Of a stretch of 30,302 nucleotides of DNA, positions 1-8,130 are shown one piece after another. The position numbers and the translations under genes were made by a program. Source of the DNA: JBBQRS01 sp038214535. GTDB lineage: Bacteria > Chloroflexota > Anaerolineae > CG2-30-64-16. The notes under the pieces were generated by a model. The model saw only the letters and a list, made by a program, of their open reading frames with translations, was not told the DNA's origin and made no database searches. The stretch lies in contig JBBQRS010000055.1 in assembly GCA_038214535.1 (NCBI GenBank), positions 1 through 30,302 on the forward strand, written 5' to 3'. Numbering within the stretch: the stretch's first letter is position 1; every line of letters begins with the position of its first letter.

Positions 1-80
1 CGGTCAACCACCTGAAGGCTCGACTCCAGGTGAACATCGCGCCGATGCGCAAAGGAGCCTGTGATGCCTCCACTGATTGA
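1..80 (+). CDS. possible 3' end of an upstream gene (partial)
   Basis: The frame beginning at base 3 is open to a TGA at 78-80. Its third codon positions are mostly G or C, as in the neighbouring genes, and it reads like protein (…RLQVNIAPMRKGACDASTD). If real, it is the last 25 codons of a gene that starts before the window, and it overlaps the next gene by 17 bases. A second open frame ends in TGA at 62-64, touching the next start codon, but its third positions are A/T-rich. Product unknown. The fragment is too short to be sure it is coding. Confidence 0.3.
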   Translation, partial: VNHLKARLQVNIAPMRKGACDASTD

Positions 81-2604
81 TGGCCCCGCCTCGTTCCGAT
101 TCTCCCCCCTCATCTTGTCTGGCGGCGTTCCGCTGACCGAACTTGCCGCGACAGGTGTTTCCCCGGAAATGGTCGCGGCGGCGCAGTATGCCCCCGTCGG
201 GAGTTGCGTCTCCTGGGGCATCCCGTTTGAGGTCGGCGCGGCGCACGTCGCGAGCGCACAACCCGTGACGCTTGCCGTTGCGCCCACGACAGCCCGCTGG
301 CTGATCTTCCTGCACACCTCCGACATTCGCCCCGTGGAGCCGGGGCCGGGCGGCATCATCTCGCCGATGCGCGGGCGCGGCCAACTCGCGGAACACGCCG
401 CCGACTACGTGATCGGCTACGCAGACGGCGAAGAGATCCGCCTGCCCATCCGCCGTCGGCATCATGTCGGGATGTTCACGCGCGGGTGGGGCGAAAACTG
501 CTTCGAGGCCGTGTCGCACCACAAACCGCAACCCGACCGCCCGGAAAATGCGCCGATCGCGCACTGGGGCGACAGCCAGAAGCGCGCAACGGCCGCCGAC
601 GCTGGGCCGTGGATGAACTGGCTGTGGGCGTGGGAGAATCCGCGCCCGGATGTGCCCATCGTCTCCCTGCGCATCGAGCCGGTGGCCGGGATTGTGGTGC
701 TATCGGGGATTGCCGCGGGCGACGTCAGTGAACTGCCGTTGCGCTGGCAGCCCCGCCGCAAAGCGGTCGCCACACTCCCCGACGGCGAATCGTTTCATCC
801 AGACCTCGACGCGGACGGTTTGCTGACACAAATCCAGTTGGATATGGGGCAAGTGATCTCCGCGACCCCCCGCACGTTGTATCCCGACGCCGACTGGCCG
901 ATGACCTATAACAATTGCCCTGCCGATCTCAGCGCGACCGAGCTGCTGGTCGAGTACACGGCGCACCCCGACGCCGCCTTTCATCTGACAGACGGCAGCA
1001 CGGTATCTGTACGCGACCTGAACGACGACGGCGCGGCGGGCGCGCTGCGCGTCGTCGCGCCCGCCGCGCAGCGCGTGCGGTTGCGCGCCGTGGAGCGCGC
1101 CACGGGCCGCCCCGTACCCGTCAAGCTGCACCTGCACGGCGAGGCGGGCGAGTACCTGGCCCCGGTGGATCGCCACCGCATCCTGAATCCCCGCTGGTTC
1201 GAGGATTACTCCGTGGATTTCGCGCACCGCCGTCCGGCTGAAGGGCGCGCCCACGATAGTACCTACATCAACGGCGAGACGACGGTAGACCTGCCGTTGG
1301 GCAAGGTCTACGTCGAAGTGTCGAAAGGGTTCGAGATGCGCCCGGTCCGCGTTGTCTGTCCCGTCGGGCCGGACACCGAAGAAATCACGGTGGAAATCGA
1401 AAAGGTGCTGCCGTGGCGCGAGCGAGGCTGGGTCACCGGCGACACGCACGTGCATTTCCTCTCGCCGATGTCGGCGCTGCTGGAGGGCGCGGCGGAAGGC
1501 GTGAACCTGGTCAACCTGCTCGCCAGCCAGTGGGGCGAGTTGATGACCAACGTCGGGGACTTCGACGGCAAGACCACCTGGGGTTCCCGCGAGGCGGGCG
1601 GTGACGGCGAGTATCTGGTGCGCGTTGGCACGGAGAACCGCCAGCACGTGTTGGGACACATCTCGTTGCTGGGCTACAGCGGCCCGATCATCGCGCCCAT
1701 GACCACCGGCGGCCCCGATGAATCGGCGTTGGGCGACCCCATCGAAATCTTGCTGACGGAGTGGGCGCGCCAGTGCAAGCAGCAGGGCGGGCTGGTGGTG
1801 TTGCCGCACTTTCCTAATCCGCGCGCGGAACACGCCGCAAGCATCGTCCACGAGGTGATTGACGCCGTGGAACTCGGCACATCGTGGATGGATCTCTATA
1901 GCGGGATTGACCCCTATTCGCTCTCCGACTGGTATCGTTATCTCAACTGCGGCTATCTGGTGGCCGCGGTCGGCGGTACAGACAAAATGTCCGCCGCCAT
2001 GCCGCTGGGCGCGGTGCGCACCTACGCGCAGATCGGCGCGGATCAGCCTTTCACGCACGACGCCTGGATGGACGCCGTGCGCCGCGCCGAGACCTTCGTC
2101 TCTTACGGCCCGCTGCTGGAGTTCGCCGTAGATGGCCGCCCACCGGGCAGCCGGATTACGTTGCCGCCGGGCGGCGGCGCGCTCGATGTGACGTGGCAGG
2201 TCGCCAGCGTCACCGTGCCGATGTCGCGTGTCGAGCTGATCGTCAACGGCGAGATACGCGAGAGCCGATCGGTCAGCCCGTGGGAGGCCGCCGGAAGCTG
2301 GCGTGTGCCCATGACGCAAAGCGGCTGGCTGGCGCTACTGGTGCGCGGCCACTATGAAGATCGGCCCGAGATCATTGCCGCGCATTCATCGCCCGTGATG
2401 GTGAAGGTGGAGGGAACCGAATTGCTGGCCGCCGCCGACGCCGTCACCATCCTCGAACAGATCGAGGGCGCGCTGGCTTATCTGGACACGGTCGGCACGC
2501 GGGCGGGTGCGCGCGCCTACAAGCGGATGCGGCTTGAACTGGTTTCGGCGCACCGCGCCCTGCACAATCGGATGCACCAGGCCGGGCATTATCACGAGCA
2601 TTGA
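64..2604 (+). CDS. CehA/McbA family metallohydrolase (PHP-like domain protein)
   Basis: Protein of 846 residues with no signal peptide. The ATG at 64 is preferred over the GTG at 61 because AAAGGAG at 51-57 then sits 6 bases upstream. The C-terminal half is a PHP-type metal-dependent hydrolase domain of the CehA/McbA group. It has GDTHVHFLSP near residues 459-468 (H462, H464 likely metal ligands), LPHFPN with H582, and GGTDK with D640. The N-terminal ~450 residues look beta-rich and contain a stretch (about 335-440) resembling a carboxypeptidase-regulatory-like fold. C-terminal beta-rich repeats follow the hydrolase domain (about 690-780). CehA and McbA hydrolyse carbaryl, but most relatives have no known substrate, so the reaction here is unknown. 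The gene stands alone on the + strand and converges on the lipoprotein gene. Confidence 0.8.
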   Translation: MPPLIDGPASFRFSPLILSGGVPLTELAATGVSPEMVAAAQYAPVGSCVSWGIPFEVGAAHVASAQPVTLAVAPTTARWLIFLHTSDIRPVEPGPGGIISPMRGRGQLAEHAADYVIGYADGEEIRLPIRRRHHVGMFTRGWGENCFEAVSHHKPQPDRPENAPIAHWGDSQKRATAADAGPWMNWLWAWENPRPDVPIVSLRIEPVAGIVVLSGIAAGDVSELPLRWQPRRKAVATLPDGESFHPDLDADGLLTQIQLDMGQVISATPRTLYPDADWPMTYNNCPADLSATELLVEYTAHPDAAFHLTDGSTVSVRDLNDDGAAGALRVVAPAAQRVRLRAVERATGRPVPVKLHLHGEAGEYLAPVDRHRILNPRWFEDYSVDFAHRRPAEGRAHDSTYINGETTVDLPLGKVYVEVSKGFEMRPVRVVCPVGPDTEEITVEIEKVLPWRERGWVTGDTHVHFLSPMSALLEGAAEGVNLVNLLASQWGELMTNVGDFDGKTTWGSREAGGDGEYLVRVGTENRQHVLGHISLLGYSGPIIAPMTTGGPDESALGDPIEILLTEWARQCKQQGGLVVLPHFPNPRAEHAASIVHEVIDAVELGTSWMDLYSGIDPYSLSDWYRYLNCGYLVAAVGGTDKMSAAMPLGAVRTYAQIGADQPFTHDAWMDAVRRAETFVSYGPLLEFAVDGRPPGSRITLPPGGGALDVTWQVASVTVPMSRVELIVNGEIRESRSVSPWEAAGSWRVPMTQSGWLALLVRGHYEDRPEIIAAHSSPVMVKVEGTELLAAADAVTILEQIEGALAYLDTVGTRAGARAYKRMRLELVSAHRALHNRMHQAGHYHEH

Positions 2605-2612
2605 CGCCGTAG

Positions 2613-2645
2613 ACGTGCAACGCACCTCTGAGGTGCGTTGCACGT
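2613..2645. repeat. perfect palindromic repeat, probable bidirectional terminator
   Basis: Arms ACGTGCAACGCACCT (2613-2627) and its exact reverse complement (2631-2645) enclose a 3-base centre. It lies between two convergent genes that stop at 2604 (+) and 2659 (-), and a T-rich stretch (TTTTGCTTT) follows on the + side. A diverged copy of the same palindrome is at 9321-9352, so this is a dispersed intergenic repeat that may also act as a terminator. Confidence 0.75.
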
Positions 2646-2658
2646 TTTGCTTTGTAGC

Positions 2659-3513
2659 TTAATTCGCGCAGCCGCCGTCGCCGCAGCCCGGACATGGGTC
2701 ATCGCACTCACAGGGCGCGCCGATCTGGATGCCGTTGCTCAACGGAGAAATCCAACCGTCCTTGCGGGTGGCAATCGCCATCGTCAGGGTGGTGTCGCAC
2801 AGCACCTCTCTCGGTTGGGCGAAAGACCAGACGCCATCGACTTTGACCGCGTCGGACGGGTTCGCCTGCACCGTGTCATAGGGCTGGTTGTTGCCGCCCT
2901 GGATCAACTCCATGTCGAAAAACCAATCCCGGCCGCTGACCGTGCTTTCGCCATCCCACTGCCACAGGACGTTCGGCGCTTCATAGCCAACGATCACCGG
3001 CGCGGGAACGGCCGCGGGCCTGGGCGTTGCCGTCGGCGGCAGCCCCGGGGCCGCCAGTTCCGCGCTGACCCAGCCGCGCGTGTCCGAGTTGCTTGGATAG
3101 ATGATTTCGTACCAACCGGGGCGCTGCCCCGTGATCTGCACCTCGTCTCCGCTTTTGAGCTTGCCGAGGATCGCGGTTGTGGTTCCAGGCCCGCTGCGTA
3201 CGTTAACCACCGCGCCGGTGATGTGGCCGGTTTGGGGGACAGGCGTCTGTGTCGGCTGTGACGTGGGTATTGCGGTCGGAATCTCGGCTGGTGCGGGCGT
3301 CACGGTTGCGGCCGGCGGTTGGGTGGCCTGTGCGACCGGCGACGGGGCTGAAGCCGGCGTATCTGTTGCCTGCATCCCGGTTGTCGGGGCTTGCGTTGCC
3401 GGCGCGGCATCGGGTTGCGGTGCACCGGCGCAGGCGGCAATTCCCCAACTGAGCCACAACGCGAGGATGACGCCAAACAGCCTTTCCCGCGTTCGTCTTT
3501 CGGTAAACTTCAT
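2659..3513 (-). CDS. SH3b-domain lipoprotein
   Basis: Protein of 284 residues. ATG at 3513 is chosen because AGGAG lies 7 bases upstream, and it begins 4 bases after the stop of the STAND gene. The N-terminus is basic followed by a hydrophobic stretch ending in the lipobox IAAC (lipidated Cys28). A Pro/Thr/Ala-rich linker (about 30-95) leads to a bacterial SH3 domain (about 97-157; VNVRSGPGTTT, PGWYEI, RGWVS). A second beta-rich region follows, and the tail is packed with cysteines (CECDDPCPGCGDGGC). Bacterial SH3 domains often bind cell-wall material or peptides. The protein should sit on the outer face of the membrane. As the last gene of the EAD1-FGE/SIR2/STAND operon, it could be the external part of that system. 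The function of the Cys-rich tail is unknown. Confidence 0.82.
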   Translation of the reverse strand: MKFTERRTRERLFGVILALWLSWGIAACAGAPQPDAAPATQAPTTGMQATDTPASAPSPVAQATQPPAATVTPAPAEIPTAIPTSQPTQTPVPQTGHITGAVVNVRSGPGTTTAILGKLKSGDEVQITGQRPGWYEIIYPSNSDTRGWVSAELAAPGLPPTATPRPAAVPAPVIVGYEAPNVLWQWDGESTVSGRDWFFDMELIQGGNNQPYDTVQANPSDAVKVDGVWSFAQPREVLCDTTLTMAIATRKDGWISPLSNGIQIGAPCECDDPCPGCGDGGCAN

Positions 3514-3517
3514 GCTG

Positions 3518-6500
3518 TTACTCCTGCCCTGAACCCGCACCGGATGGACAGGGCTTGTCCTTGAGGTAGGTCTGGCATTCCTCGTCAGTCCAGTGACGAT
3601 CCACTCGGCTGCGTGCCAGGGTGATCAAATCCTCATCATGGGTCAGATAGAGACGCCACGCGCCGTCGTCGCCCACCGTCGCGAGCGTGCGCCCGTCCGG
3701 ACTGTAGGCGGCATCGCGCACCTTGTTCTGGTGGCCGCCCAGCGTCAACTGAAGCGCCCCCGTTGCGGCGTCCCAGAGGCGTGTCTTGCCGTCCCAACTG
3801 ACCGTCGCGAGCTGTGCGTTGTCGGGCGCGAATGCGACGCTCTCCACCCGGTCGCCGTGTGCGCCCAGGGCTAGAATCTGCGCGCCTGAGGCCACCTCCC
3901 ACAGTCTCACCGTTTGATCCACGGATGCGGTTGCCAACTGGTTCCTATCGGGGCTGAAGGCGAGATGATAGACCTCGTCGCTGTGTCCTTCCAGCCGGTG
4001 CAGCTCGCGCCCGGTCGCCGTATCCCACAGCCGCGCCGTGTGGTCGCCGCCCGCAGAGGCCACGAGCTTGCCGTCGGGGCTGAACGCGACGTCATTGATG
4101 AAACCGGTGTGACCCTGAAGCGTGCGCACCAGTTGCCCCGTCTCGATGTCCCACAAACGTACCAGCGAATCGGACGCGCCCGTTGCCAACAGCCGCCCAT
4201 CGGGGCTGAGGGCTACGGCCAGCACCGGAACCGGGTGCTCGGCAACGAACGCCGCTGGCGCGCCGGTCGCGCTATCCCAGATGCGCGCGGTGCGGTCGTT
4301 GCTGCCGGTGGCAAGCGTCCGTCCGTCGGCGCTGAGCGCCACATCATTCACGGGCAGCCGATGCGTCACCTCGAAGCGCAGCGCGCCGGTGGCGCTCTCC
4401 CAGACCCGCGCCGCGCCGTCATCGCCGGCCGTCGCGAACGTCGCGCCATCGGGGCTGAAGGCGACCGCGTTGAGCTTCTGGCCGCCGTGCGCGATCTTCG
4501 TCATCACTTCCGAGGTCGGCCCCGCGTTCCAGATTTTCGCCGTGCCGTCGCGGCTCGATGTCACGATCCGGCCGCCGTCGGGGGTGAACGCCACGCCACG
4601 CAGGTCGGCGGTATGCCCCGCCAGCGTGAACAGTTCGCCCCCCGAGGCCACATCCCACACCTTCGCGCGCCGATCCCAGCTCGCGGTGGCGATGCGGCCA
4701 CCGTCGGGGCCGAACGCGACGCCGCGCACCCAGTTGGTATGCCCCGGCAGCGCCAGCAGTTGCCGGCCGGTTTGCACATCCCACAGGCGCGCGGTCTCAT
4801 CCCAACTGCCGGTGACGAGACGGGTTCCATCGGGGCTGAAGGCGACGGCTTCCACGGTGTCGGTATGCCCCCTCAGCGCCAAAAGCTCTTGCCCGGTGGC
4901 AATATCCCAGATTTGCGCCAGCCCCGGCTTCTGGTCGGGATTCTTCGCGCCGGACGCGGTCGCCAGGCTCAGCCCATCGGGGCTGAACGCCACGCCCCAC
5001 ATGGGGTCGGGGGCCGGGCCGATGGCGCGTCTGACCTCGCCTGTGGCGGCATCCCACAGGCGCGCCATGCCGTCCTCGCCGCCGGTCGCCAACAGCGCGC
5101 CGTCGGGGCTGAACGCCAGATCATGGAGTGAGCCGCCCGAGTCCGCAATGTGCAGCGTCTCCGTCCCCGACGCGACATCCCAAACGCGTGCGCCGCCGTC
5201 TTCTGAAACGCCGGCCAGTCGCGCGCCACCGGGGCTGAACGCCACGCCCCAAACCCGCGCTGCGAAAGGCGGATCGAACGTCCGCAACGGGTCACCGGTG
5301 GCCACATCCCACAGGCGGATTGCGCCGTCGTCGCCCGCCGTGGCAATGGTCTTGCCATCAGGGCTGACCGCGACATCCCATACCGGCCCCGCGTGCGCGT
5401 CAAGGGTCGCCAGCAGCCGCAGATGCCCGACGGCGGTGTGCAACGCCTGGTCGGCCTCCTGCGTGTGCGCCGATTGCAACGCCGCGATGCCCAGCAACGC
5501 GCTGAGTTCGGGGTCAACGTCCAGGTTATCCATCGCGGCCGCAGCAAGCTGGCGCGATTCGGCGAGCCGGCCCTGCGTGCGCGCTTGCGAACTGGCCAAC
5601 AGCGCCCAACCGGCCAACAGGGCAAGCAGGGCCAGTCCGATCACGCTTGTGAACGCAAGGGCGCGCCGCCGCCGGGCCTCGCGGTACGCGGCCTCGCCGG
5701 CGGCCAGAAAGGCCGCTTCATCGTCAGTCAGATCGCCCGGATGTGCGGCGGCGAACGTGCGTGCGGCGACCAGTGCGCGCCCCTCCAACAGGTCCGCCCC
5801 CTGGCTGCCGCCGGCCCGCCACCTCAGGGCTGCGTCGGTGAGTGGATTGACATAAGCTGCCTGCCAGCGCCGGTTGGCCTCCTGGATCGGTTCGACCAGC
5901 CGGTCGTGCGAGAACTCATACCAGGTGTCATTGCCGCGCCGCACCGGGCGCACCAGGAAGCCGGCGTCGAACAGGTCAATGCCGGGATGGGGGAGGCCGT
6001 CCGTCTCTGTCGCGCCGCGGTACACCAGCCCGCGCGTCCCTGCCGGAGTGATGAGTGCGCCCGACACCCAGGCGCGCAGGGCGCGCTCGCTGAGGCCGGT
6101 TCCGGCCATCACGCCGGGCAGCGTCGCCTCGTAAAAGCGTTCGAGCGCCTCATTGACATCGCCCGACCGGCGCAAATCTTCGGCGGTGATGTGGCAACCT
6201 TCGCTTCCAGTCCGGTCGGTGGGCAATTGCTCCCAAAGCTCGTGGCAGACCACCTGCAACTGCACCGGCTCGACGGTTTGCCCCGGGGTGGGATCGCCCG
6301 TCGCGTCCAGGCGCACGCGGCGCAGGTCATCCACCAACAGTTCGGCCACGCCGGGCGTGAAGGGGCAACCGCCCAGCTTCGCCGGCTCGCTCACCGCCTC
6401 CAGCGCGGCGTCCGCGCCCATGCGCTCCATGTAAAAACGCGCCCGCAGCCGATCGGCCAGCAGCGCGGCGTAGGGGTCGAGCGCGGCGACGTAATCCTCG

Positions 6501-7117
6501 CGCAGCGCCAGCACGACCCAGAGGTTCGGGTCATCGCGCAGCGCCTGATCCAACTGGCGAAAGAACTTGGCGCGTTCCGCCCAGCGGTCGGGGTGCGCTG
6601 TGATGATCTCCTCGAACTGGTCAACGATCAGCACGAAGCGCTGCGTTGCGTTGTCACCGGGCGTTTCAGACGGCGGTTCGGCGCCCGCCACAGTTTCCGG
6701 CTGATACTCCCAATGCTCGCCGTCTTCGGTGACAAGGCGCGCCAGGAAGTCGCTCAACGAAAGATTCATCCACGCATCGGGGGCGCCGTCGCCCTGATCG
6801 AGGCCGCGCATCAGGTTGAAGAGGAAGATGTTTGGCGTGTCCACATGCTCTGCCGGCGGCTCGCCGCTCACCCGACCGATGGGCAGCACGGCGAAGCCCT
6901 CCGCTTGCAGGCCGGGGATCAGCCGGGCGTTAATCAGCGAAGATTTGCCCGCGCCCGACTGGGCGTAGAAGAGCAGCAACCGTTCGGAGATCACGCGGGC
7001 CAGCAGGTCGCGCGCCTCGCGTTCGCGGCCGAAAAAGAGATGGCTTTGCTCACGGCGAAACGTACGCGGCCCGACGTAGGGGTTGGCGCGCGGCGCGCGC
7101 GGCTCAGAGGTTGTCAT
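3518..7117 (-). CDS. membrane STAND NTPase with 14 WD40 repeats
   Basis: Protein of 1199 residues. The ATG at 7117 overlaps the SIR2-like stop as ATGA, indicating translational coupling. It opens with NPYVGPRTF and FFGREREA, typical of novel STAND (nSTAND) NTPases. The P-loop AQSGAGKSS is at 52-60 (first Gly of the motif replaced by Ala) and the Walker B VLIVDQFEE at about 162-170. A winged-helix-like region follows, then one transmembrane helix at about 487-509 preceded by an Arg-rich stop. From about 574 to 1165 there are 14 WD40 repeats (motifs such as RLWDVATG), enough for two seven-blade propellers. The C-terminus has the WTDEECQTYL motif common in this family. STAND proteins are ligand-triggered switches that oligomerise, and the WD40 part is the likely sensor. 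In bacteria the repeats would face the side of the membrane opposite the NTPase if the helix truly crosses. The trigger is unknown. Confidence 0.9.
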   Translation of the reverse strand: MTTSEPRAPRANPYVGPRTFRREQSHLFFGREREARDLLARVISERLLLFYAQSGAGKSSLINARLIPGLQAEGFAVLPIGRVSGEPPAEHVDTPNIFLFNLMRGLDQGDGAPDAWMNLSLSDFLARLVTEDGEHWEYQPETVAGAEPPSETPGDNATQRFVLIVDQFEEIITAHPDRWAERAKFFRQLDQALRDDPNLWVVLALREDYVAALDPYAALLADRLRARFYMERMGADAALEAVSEPAKLGGCPFTPGVAELLVDDLRRVRLDATGDPTPGQTVEPVQLQVVCHELWEQLPTDRTGSEGCHITAEDLRRSGDVNEALERFYEATLPGVMAGTGLSERALRAWVSGALITPAGTRGLVYRGATETDGLPHPGIDLFDAGFLVRPVRRGNDTWYEFSHDRLVEPIQEANRRWQAAYVNPLTDAALRWRAGGSQGADLLEGRALVAARTFAAAHPGDLTDDEAAFLAAGEAAYREARRRRALAFTSVIGLALLALLAGWALLASSQARTQGRLAESRQLAAAAMDNLDVDPELSALLGIAALQSAHTQEADQALHTAVGHLRLLATLDAHAGPVWDVAVSPDGKTIATAGDDGAIRLWDVATGDPLRTFDPPFAARVWGVAFSPGGARLAGVSEDGGARVWDVASGTETLHIADSGGSLHDLAFSPDGALLATGGEDGMARLWDAATGEVRRAIGPAPDPMWGVAFSPDGLSLATASGAKNPDQKPGLAQIWDIATGQELLALRGHTDTVEAVAFSPDGTRLVTGSWDETARLWDVQTGRQLLALPGHTNWVRGVAFGPDGGRIATASWDRRAKVWDVASGGELFTLAGHTADLRGVAFTPDGGRIVTSSRDGTAKIWNAGPTSEVMTKIAHGGQKLNAVAFSPDGATFATAGDDGAARVWESATGALRFEVTHRLPVNDVALSADGRTLATGSNDRTARIWDSATGAPAAFVAEHPVPVLAVALSPDGRLLATGASDSLVRLWDIETGQLVRTLQGHTGFINDVAFSPDGKLVASAGGDHTARLWDTATGRELHRLEGHSDEVYHLAFSPDRNQLATASVDQTVRLWEVASGAQILALGAHGDRVESVAFAPDNAQLATVSWDGKTRLWDAATGALQLTLGGHQNKVRDAAYSPDGRTLATVGDDGAWRLYLTHDEDLITLARSRVDRHWTDEECQTYLKDKPCPSGAGSGQE

Positions 7118-8109
7118 CGCTTCAACTTCTCTTGCAGTTCGGTGATGTACTGCCCCGCTTCGCCCCAAAAGACATCGAAGCGGGCCTCGCGGCGCACGTA
7201 ATCATCCAGGTAGGCCTTCTCGTTCTGATCGGGCACCACTTGCAACGCGACGACGCCCCGATCGTCCTGCCGCCCTCCGGTCTTGATCATCCCGGCGTAA
7301 AGCCCCCGGAAGGCCCAACTTGACAGGCTGTAACCAAGCAGGATCAGATCGTCGAAGAGCGCCTGGCGCACGAGCGCGTGTACCCGGTCGGCGGCGTTGT
7401 TGCCCTGGTTCTGGCACACGTTGACCAGAAATTGCAGGTGGTCGTCCTCCGTCAGCACCAGCGAGTCGGGGTAAGCGTCAAGCCCGTGCAGGTGATAGAC
7501 TAGCGGTTCGGACGCGCTGGGGCGGTAAGTCGCGTCAATTGCCGACTCGATGCCGTCCAGTTCCCTGTGCCAGCGGCACAGCTCGGTGCGCGGCGACTTG
7601 CCCGCCCGGCGCAGGGCATCCTCCAGGAAGGTGGTGGGGCTGGTGGTGATGATGGTGCGCACCGGCAGGTCGGCGATCAGCAGCAGTGGATCGGCCGCGC
7701 CGCGGTCCAACCGGGGATAACCCAGCCGGTTGGCGAAGGCCGAGACGGTCAGATCGTCTACTTCGGCCTCTGCTTCGGCCAGGGCATCCGCGCCCGCGCC
7801 GGCGGTCTGCGCCGTATAGTAGACGAAGCTCTTGAACCAGGTCAGGTAGTCCGATTTCAAGGCCCGATCCGGCAACTGCTCATGCAACTGGCGGAATTTG
7901 GCGACGCGGGTCAGGTTGCCCCGGTCGGGCATGGGATAGTGCGCCAGGTCGGCGTAACCTTCGATCAGGCGCGCGTAGCTGCCCAGCGCCATGTTGACGA
8001 TGGCCTCATCGCTGAGGATGAGGGTCACGCGGCCGGACCGGACGCTGTCCAGGAAACTCTGCTGGATGGGGTTGACGCTCTGTGCGCCGCTGGGCCGGTA
8101 GATTGGCAT
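7114..8109 (-). CDS. SIR2-like domain protein with degenerate NAD-binding motifs
   Basis: Protein of 331 residues. ATG at 8109 with GGAG 10 bases upstream. The fold is recognisable from TTSPTTFLEDAL (155-166), YHLHG with H208, LTEDDH (219-224), LILLGYSLSS (255-264) and a closing FDVFWGE. These correspond to the TTNYD, KLHG and GYSLSD motifs of SIR2_2-type proteins, which act as NAD-degrading effectors in several defence systems. Two things differ: the N-terminal glycine loop (GAGxS) is replaced by LILSDEAI near 30-37, and the Asn of TTN is Ser157. The protein may therefore be inactive or use a changed site. It overlaps the STAND gene by 4 bases, a split version of the SIR2-STAND fusions seen in antiviral STAND proteins. 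Identity as SIR2-like is fairly secure, activity is not. Confidence 0.78.
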   Translation of the reverse strand: MPIYRPSGAQSVNPIQQSFLDSVRSGRVTLILSDEAIVNMALGSYARLIEGYADLAHYPMPDRGNLTRVAKFRQLHEQLPDRALKSDYLTWFKSFVYYTAQTAGAGADALAEAEAEVDDLTVSAFANRLGYPRLDRGAADPLLLIADLPVRTIITTSPTTFLEDALRRAGKSPRTELCRWHRELDGIESAIDATYRPSASEPLVYHLHGLDAYPDSLVLTEDDHLQFLVNVCQNQGNNAADRVHALVRQALFDDLILLGYSLSSWAFRGLYAGMIKTGGRQDDRGVVALQVVPDQNEKAYLDDYVRREARFDVFWGEAGQYITELQEKLKR

Positions 8110-8130
8110 AACGCGCTTGCTCCGTTCTCT

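Noticed and set aside
700..2319. 539-codon open frame on the - strand
   Set aside because: It lies wholly opposite the metallohydrolase gene, has Arg/His/Ala-rich composition with no domain, and arises from high GC.
3518..7117. WD40 DNA repeats considered as a CRISPR array or other tandem element
   Set aside because: The regular motif (CCGTCGGGGCTGAACGCC) at roughly 120-base spacing is explained by the coding of SPDG-type WD40 blades in one continuous frame.
5393..7201. 602-codon open frame on the + strand, and a 577-codon frame at 4122-5855
   Set aside because: Both are antisense to the STAND-WD40 gene. Their repetitive look (for example SPPVA, SGLNAT) mirrors the WD40 repeats read backwards.
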